64,000 bases of DNA from Symbiodinium kawagutii. Its lineage: Eukaryota > Sar > Dinophyceae > Suessiales > Symbiodiniaceae. The number at the start of each line of letters is the position of its first letter. Position 1 is the first letter of the stretch. Shown in pieces: positions 57,691 through 64,000 of the stretch. Below the pieces are notes generated by a model, which made no database searches, was not told where the DNA came from, and was given only the letters and a program-made list of their open reading frames with translations. Both the position numbers and the translations under genes were made by a program. The stretch is taken from the NCBI GenBank assembly GCA_009767595.1, contig VSDK01003911.1, positions 1 through 64,000 of the forward strand, read 5' to 3'.

Positions 57691-60600
57691 GTTTTTTCGG
57701 TGGGTTTGATTGGGGGTTATATCAGTTTTATAGGGGTTATAAGTTAGAATCAGTAACCAAAGGTTTGCTTATAAATGCTTATAAGGATTTTTAAGGTGTG
57801 TTTATATGGTTTTATAGGGGTTATGATGTTTGAGGTTTCTTATTTGGTTTTGTAGAAGTTTGAAGGGGTAACGACAACATTAATTATGTTCAATGATGAA
57901 GGTTTACAGTTTACATATTTTGAACGGGTTTTGTAGGGGTTATAGCCATTCTTTTCGGAGGTTAAGCAATGGTGAACTAGTGATGGATGATTGAATAGTC
58001 ATGATTTTTTCGAAAAAAATCATGGTGAATTACTAATTTGGTTCGTTATAACCATGATTGCTGGTTCTCAAGAGGAAGTTACATCTTGGGGCAACGACTG
58101 TGTACGCTTGAAATGGGATGTTTTTCAAACTCTGGAATCCCCAACTTTTTTCCAACTTTTCCTGACTTCATTTTCCTTGAAGCTAGGTTCCCAAATCTGG
58201 GAAAAAGTTAGGGTGACCGGGTAACCTGCCAGTGATCTGGGAAACAATTAGGATAAGTTGGGGGTGGGGAGCCCAAATCTGGGAAAAAGTTTGGATAACC
58301 TGAGGTTGGCCTGGGAAAAAGTTAGGATAAGTTGACCCCCCCTGATTCGCTTTGGTAACCTATTAAAAAACAACTTGAGGGATGGCGGGTGCCAAACCAT
58401 TTTGTGGCAATTTCATGTGGGATATGAAGCAGGATTAGCTGGGAGAACATTGGGAGAGATGTGGGTTTTCTGGTGGATTTTCGTAGCTCTGGATTTTTTC
58501 GACTTTAGGGCAGTTGAATTGAAAACGACCTGCTTTGAAGCAACCTGAGGGTTGTTTAATGATAGTAGCCAACAACAATGGTTAAGCAAGTGCTAGTTAC
58601 TCGTTGGTGGTTTGATTGACTTGTTTATTTTCGCACATATATGAGCAAATGGTCGGGTAGTTGACTAATGTCATTCCTCAGGGTTGAAATCAGCAACCAG
58701 TAGACGTGAAGAACCCGTTTTAATGGAGGAATCTCATAGTTTTCATCGGGGGATCCGGGATATGGCTGTGCTTGTTGGATAGCCCCAGCTGGGAAGTGGT
58801 CAGTAACTTTGATGAGCTGGGGGCTAGTTATTGAGATGGTTAAGATATATCCGAGTTATAGCCCCACTTACAGCACATATAAATATGGTCAATCTGAGTG
58901 GTATTTTTGATGGTAATAGAACCGCAATCTATCCCAAGAGTATTATGTATGATGACTACCTGTAGGATCCGGTAGGCTACTACCATGATGCTATCTATCC
59001 CCAGGCAAGTTGTGGACTTGGTGATTCGACCATTTGAACAAGTTGTGGATCACGACAATTGTATCATCAGCAACCCATCATTGTGAGCCATGCGGCATAG
59101 CAGCCGTATAGCAGGAGCGATATGGAACTGTGAAAGGGGTATCGTGCTGGGTGCCAGGAGCTACCAGGTGTGGCTACCAGGTATGGGTCAGTCCCAGCCA
59201 TTCCGTGCACTCCGATGTCCTTCAAACATTTTTGAAACGACGTTGTGTTCGCTTGCTAGTCACGACTTGCTGCTGATGATCTCTCCTATCATCATTTGTT
59301 TGGGAGGGCCTTTGAGGGTGGAACAGCACCTGCCATTTGGTAAACGGGCACTCCTGGTAGCTTGTAGCCTGGCTCCCCCTTCAAAAGAGCCTAGTGCCTA
59401 GGGCAGGATACCCCCATGGCTCCTGGGCTCCCTCACCAACCACCAGCTAAGGAAGATTGTGGCGCAGGACGAAACCAATCGGATGAAGTTCTCCATCGCT
59501 GAGCAAGTCGCAGATGTTCCGAGCTTAGGACGTGCAGGGGTGCAGTTCACATCGAGGGGGTGCAGTTCACAATCGAGGACAACTGGTGGCTACAGTATCG
59601 GGGTGCAAGAACGGTGGAACCTGAAAAGAAAGGTTTCAAAGATGACTGGTAATTATATCATATGTTAATATATTATCTTGTTTTTATCTATCTACTCCAT
59701 TCGTGGCCATTTGGGTTTTTCATGTTCAGTCAATCCGGGTGCAACCTTGTGCAAGCAGGAGGGTTCTCAGCAAAATTGCCTGACTTGGGCGGCAAAATTG
59801 CCGAGAAACCTGCGATGGATCAGCTCAGGCAGCACCCGTGGTATAGCAATGCAATTTGGTTGGTATAACCATCACTGGCTGGCGGTTTTATAGGGTTTAC
59901 AGGGGTTATGACCATTCGTTGTGGTCAATAATAGGGAAAAATGGCCAACAACAATGGTGAAGCGAGTACTAGTTGGTGGTTTGATTGACATTGTTTGGTA
60001 AATTTCCCCAGTATTAACAAATGGTTGCTTAGTTGGTTGGTTGACTAGTACTTTTCATAAATGGGTTGGAATTAGCAACCACTATTGGAAAGACAAAGCA
60101 TCTGAATTTGGCTCAATCAAGGTTTGGAAGGCATTCTACCACCGCTGGATGGGAGCAACCCTTGGACGTGACAACGAACATCGCCATCAATCGGGCCGTT
60201 AGCCCACCATGGGTGTTGAATGGAGATGTAAGCAGCCAGCACCATATGGAGATGTGCCCAACCATGGGGATCAACCCTTGTGAAGGTCCGGGGGGGATGC
60301 TCCAAGAAGTTGTGACAACAGTGATGCCCGCCATCACCCATGGATCAGGGAATACCACGTTTGCTGTAGTCACATTCCAAGGGCTCCAGAAAATATCAAA
60401 AGGTAAGAGACTCGAGGCACACATCACACTTATGTTTTCCAGCTCTCTCAGTTGAGAAGTGGTACCCTGGGCAAAGGCTTGACATGAGATCCTTGAAGAG
60501 AGCTTGCGAGCAAGATTTCAGACCCTTTGGCAAAAGTTTTGCATGAGATCTTGTGTTTCCGAGATCCCGGATTCATGATCTCCAAGAAGAGCCCCTGTAG

Positions 60601-62220
60601 GATGACTTGTGGGCTTGGGATCCCTTGGCACTCGGCGCCTCCTGTGAGAGAACTTGTGGTGAAGGTCCATGCAGGTTCCCCAAAGCAAGCTACCAATGGG
60701 AGCCTGCAGTGCGATGCCACCTGGGGATCGGTAACCTAGTGAGACTGGGTGATGGGAATCCTCCACTGGGTGCTGGTGGTCATCATCCCAGCTAGGCAAC
60801 CCATCAACTGAGGGACCTCGAGCACCGTTGTTGCTTCATTGCCATCATTTTTGGCGTAGAGTGGTTGGCTATGGATGGCCATGGCCATGGTTTGATTGTT
60901 TCGAAAATTGTGTGTACACATGTTTGCGCTTATGCACACACTTTGTATGCGGCAAAAAATATCCGCCCAAGAAATATCCGAGGCGATAGCTATGATAAGG
61001 ACAGTAGTGGAACGTAGTGAGTGTGATAATTGATAATGATAGTGAAGCTGGTGATGAAGTTCATTGTGGCAAGGCAAGGCTATTCTGCTGCTACGGCTGC
61101 TGAGAATGCAGCTGCTGATGATGGGTAGCCTCCAAAAACGTGAGCAATGGTTATACTGTCATTGATGGTTCGTTTGATGGAAAATTATGTTCAATGAACT
61201 GGTGGTCCATGATGATTCTTCATTTCTTACTCCTGGCCAACCACATTGAACTGGTGGTTACCCTTTGGCAAACTAACCTGGCAATCGAAAATCTTCATTC
61301 ATTGTTGGTTTCCTAGGGGTTTCTCTAGAAAATATGGTGAAAATCCATTACCAGGTTAGTTTACCAGAGTGTACTGATGGTCATTTACATCTTACCCCTG
61401 GCTAACAACCACCATCCCAAGGCCCATGACGGCTACCTCTCAGCCATTCCCAAGCACCGCTTAGGCCAGCGAGCTCACCCCACTGCAACGGGGCGACATC
61501 CTGCTGACCGGAGCAGGCTGCGGCGCCCGGCAGGCATGGGTGAAAGATGGCGAAATGGTTGTTTCTCAAAATAGGGGTGCCCCCAAATCACCCAAAATTG
61601 ATTCCCAAAAAACCGAGAGTTTCCAGAGATTCTGGAAATGATTTCCCTTGAGAATCCAAGTGACTTGTTCTTACATTCGCCATTCGTAATAGTAAACTGG
61701 TTTCTCCACCAAATCTATCCAAATCTGTGATTTTGGGATGTCCTTAGAGGATGCGAGAGGCATTTACATACGATAGATGTCCACATGTACATGTAAATAT
61801 TCTTTAGTGCAATAGTGTTGATCATGTTTGTGCACATTTCTTTTGACGGTCACGCATAGGACACATATCAAGTAAGTGGGTGAGAGGCAGGGCGACAGAG
61901 AGATGTGCGCATGAACAAGGAGACAATTGGAGATGTGCATATAGACCCAAAGGTATTTGAAATGAGCTGCAATGAAATCCTCACAATAAACAGACAGGAG
62001 GGGACGTAGCTTGTTGGTGTGTTGTTGCAGATCTAACAAACCAATAGGATCCAATAGGATAAACAGGGGGAATGCCAGTGCTATGGATAGTTAGTACTTC
62101 CCCCAGATCTTCATGTGCCGGCGCCAGGATCCTTGGGGCCTTTGGCCATGGGCGACTTCGTAGAGGGCTATTTGGAAGGCCTAGAGGAAAAATACATGGC
62201 ACCTCAGTCGCAGCCCGGGG
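57570..62220 (+). CDS. Unidentified gene, five internal exons
   Basis: Exons 57570-57690, 59407-59506, 59557-59604, 61465-61549 and 62128-62220 join in phase. I do not recognise the protein. It contains KELLPKPEAAKVLCRVNGCL, PPWLLGSLTNHQLRKIVAQD, ETNRMKFSIAEQ, GVQFTIEDNWWLQYRG and SELTPLQRGDILLTGAGCG. The L-T-x-x-x-L-x-x-I-V-A-x-D-E...R segment is faintly like RNA 2'-phosphotransferases, but the R-x-x-Q-G-H motif expected next is absent, so I do not assign it. Both ends are missing; more exons probably lie between 59604 and 61465 and after 62220. A 20-bp duplication at the second-third exon boundary leaves the exact structure open. Confidence 0.6.
58593..58700. mobile_element. Short inverted-repeat element, family C
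   Basis: Left end CTAGTTACTCGTTGGTGGTT; right end GGGTTGAAATCAGCAACCAG. Confidence 0.7.
59407..59506 (+). CDS. Unidentified gene 5, exon b
   Basis: Encodes IPPWLLGSLTNHQLRKIVAQ then DETNRMKFSIAEQ. The GTCGCA donor is assumed. The frame actually stays open beyond it to about 59660. Confidence 0.7.
59537..59576. repeat. 20-bp tandem duplication at an exon edge
   Basis: GGGGTGCAGTTCACATCGA at 59537 recurs as GGGGTGCAGTTCACAATCGA at 59557. The first copy is in frame with exon b, the second with exon c. Confidence 0.95.
59557..59604 (+). CDS. Unidentified gene 5, exon c
   Basis: Sixteen codons, GVQFTIEDNWWLQYRG, in a frame different from the direct continuation of exon b. It needs either a roughly 50-base intron or correction of the 20-bp duplication. 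GC donor. Confidence 0.55.
59969..60080. mobile_element. Short inverted-repeat element, family C
   Basis: Left end CTAGTTGGTGGTTTGATTGA; right end GGTTGGAATTAGCAACCACT. It shares about 40 upstream bases (CCAACAACAATGGT-AAGC) with the 58593 copy, so the real unit may be longer. Confidence 0.7.
61266..61375. mobile_element. Short inverted-repeat element, family B
   Basis: Left end GGCAAACTAACCTGGCAATC; right end CCATTACCAGGTTAGTTTAC. Same ends as the 32064 copy, with an unrelated middle. Confidence 0.85.
61465..61549 (+). CDS. Unidentified gene 5, exon d
   Basis: Encodes ASELTPLQRGDILLTGAGCG then ARQAWVKD plus one base. A GC donor, with a family A element starting about six bases downstream. 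Confidence 0.75.
61556..61600. mobile_element. Family A element, left end only
   Basis: GGTTGTTTCTCAAAATAGGG followed by TGCCCCCAAATCACCC; no matching right end was found. It begins almost at a splice donor. Confidence 0.65.
62128..62220 (+). CDS. Unidentified gene 5, exon e
   Basis: Encodes SLGPLAMGDFVEGYLEGLEE then KYMAPQSQPG. Two entering bases complete Gly from exon d. The GC donor is chosen at 62221; the frame continues only to a TAA 27 bases later. Confidence 0.7.
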
Positions 62221-64000
62221 GCTGGGAAGCAGCATTGAACGGTGGTTAAGCATGTTAGTGGTTAGATTATCCATGCCGATGAATTTTGGAAACCACCGGT
62301 GATTATCATGGTTTACCATGTTGAAAAGCATGATGCTGGTTTGGGAATGCTAAATGATTCAGCTTCGGGTTGCCAATGGTGGCGAGATGTTGGAAGAAAT
62401 CTTCCACGGTTCACCCATAAACCGCAAAAAATTGGCAAAACCCAGATTTTTAGGTTTGTTGTTGTAACGGGTACCTCCAATAAAGGCTGAATCCTGGGGA
62501 CTGAAATTTGCCGGATGTGCGGGTGTAGACCGAACCTCACTGGTTTTTGCCATGTGTTGAGTACATTTCAACATAATTCAGCATATGAAGGATGCAGGTG
62601 CGATATTGAATGATACTGTACCATATGTCTTACAGTTATCACCTTTGGCAATGCTCTTGTCACATTCGCGTCCATTCTTACCACCTGATCATCCACAAAT
62701 GCCATATGCAATGCCATGGCACCAATACTGGTCGTTACACTTGATGCAAAGTTGCTGGAGACTATTGAAAAAACGGCCGTGCCAAGGTCAGCACTACGTT
62801 GATCTTGAAAGCCAGCAACAAGCGAAAGGCTGCCGAAGCCAAACTTTGAAGAAAGGAGGCGACAAGAAGTGGCAGGTGGTGACTTCCAAAACTGTGGTCA
62901 TTGTGCTAACTTCAAAATTGTGATAGGTACATAGTTCAATTTACTGGCTCCGCTTTGTGGTTTGCCCCGCATTTTCAGATCCTCGAACTGAGTCGACGCT
63001 CATGTCCTTGTGAAACCTGTAGCCCACAGGACTGGAATAGGAGCACCGAAATAAAACCGTTTATCCCGCAGAGAACCATGTCCAAACCGCAGGTGTTCCA
63101 TTACCATTTTGAAATCAACTGCCATGTTCCCAAGTGTTCAGAGTTGCGGTGAGTTGCGCAGATTGTCTTGAGTTCCATATATTGTCATCCTAGCTGAGAA
63201 CTCCCAGAGTCTCTGGACAGAAGCTTGCAAGATTTTCACTTGTTGGTAGGGAATTCATAGGATTTTGTCCATCTATATTCACCTCAGCCAGTGCATGATC
63301 TTCACCTTTCTTGGGACGTGATTCCCTACCAAGTCGGGAAGATCACTAGCAATTCTTGATGGGATTTTGTTGGGATTGGAGGTATACCCCCAACCTCCAA
63401 TTCTGTCCCAGCAACAGGTTTAAGTCGTCGATTCTGATCGTGCCGCCGTGGGGTGGGGCCTTTTGAAGCCTTTAGAGTTGTGGACGCCGGTGGCGTTTTG
63501 GGGCTGGCAAACAGCCGGCCTGGAAGAAGCAGTTCTGTTTAGTCAACCGTGTGGTTGATGGTCATGGGAGTGGTGAATCTGTTTTGTTAATAATTAACCA
63601 TGATCTTGAACCATCATTTCATATCATCAAGTACGAACCATCAGTAAGCATTGGCAACCAGTGACTAGTAGCCATGATTAGCCCACTAACATCCATTACC
63701 AATTAGTGTTGACCATAAATTACTATGAGCATCTATGAGCCAAGGTGAACAAATCGTTTGCACGTGGTTTGAGACTCATCCTTGATGTGGAAATGAGCGT
63801 GCTTACTAGCAGTGGTCAGACTGCAGCTTCTTGATAATTGTCATCACCAGTCAACCTAGTTAATCCGCGTGGCAGGGAATAATCAGTTCCCTGCCCTTGA
63901 GCCTCGGTCCCCGCAGGAGGCAACAAAAAAAGGGGTCTATCCTAAGGGTAATTTTGAAGAAATTGATTATCTACTACTAGTGAAATTCGGAAGCCCCGTT
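62221..64000. other. Unresolved right edge
   Basis: Probably intron and later exons of the last gene. Exon-like pieces occur after the AG|G acceptor at about 62788 (frame QHYVDLESQQQAKG, phase-compatible with exon e) and around 63430-63540 (two competing frames). Neither is firm enough to call. Confidence 0.35.

Noticed and set aside
1..64000. Bacterial, phage or CRISPR-type content
   Set aside because: Intron structure, splice signals and microsatellites are eukaryotic. No spaced direct-repeat array resembles CRISPR.

Overview
The window looks like nuclear DNA of a dinoflagellate, probably Suessiales (Symbiodinium-like or Polarella-like). The evidence is direct. Coding sequence is broken into very small exons (25 to 133 nt) separated by long AT-richer introns. 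When the exons are joined, most 5' splice sites are GC or GA rather than GT, and nearly every acceptor reads AG|G. All genes I can resolve lie on the + strand, as in dinoflagellate unidirectional clusters. Almost all open frames visible without splicing are chance frames in introns.

Layout. (1) 788-2698: the last four exons of an unidentified gene. (2) About 6806-20592: a 2-dehydropantoate 2-reductase (PanE/ApbA-type ketopantoate reductase) gene in at least 12 exons. One intron carries a 237-bp tandem array. One exon has a 2-nt frame break. (3) About 31420-53184: a roughly 22-kb gene with at least 22 (probably 23) exons for a protein of about 480 residues with ATP-grasp-like motifs. I identify no characterised function; from memory the motif order recalls uncharacterised bacterial Cj0069-type proteins. 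The 268-base assembly gap falls inside one of its introns. (4) 45809-46645: an intronless gene for a 278-residue four-helix membrane protein, nested on the same strand inside an intron of gene 3 and flanked by TCA microsatellites. (5) 57570-62220: five exons of another unidentified gene, with an exact-position puzzle caused by a 20-bp duplication.

Between exons the DNA is dominated by short inverted-repeat elements of about 100-115 bp. Three families recur. One has ends like GGTGGTTTCTCAAAATAGGGG and more than ten copies, many inside introns of genes 2 and 3. One has ends like ACCTGGCAATGGAAAATCC. One has ends like CTGGTTGGTGGTTT. There are also microsatellites, a telomere-like TTTTAGGG block with inverted-repeat flanks (about 25368-25792), a 45-bp array and a G-rich duplication.

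Functionally, PanE makes pantoate for pantothenate and CoA synthesis. The other genes show no pathway link to it. I saw no CRISPR, rRNA, convincing tRNA, or bacterial or phage features. Gene models were built by eye from reading-phase continuity and protein motifs. Missing 5' exons and some ambiguous splice sites are stated in the entries.
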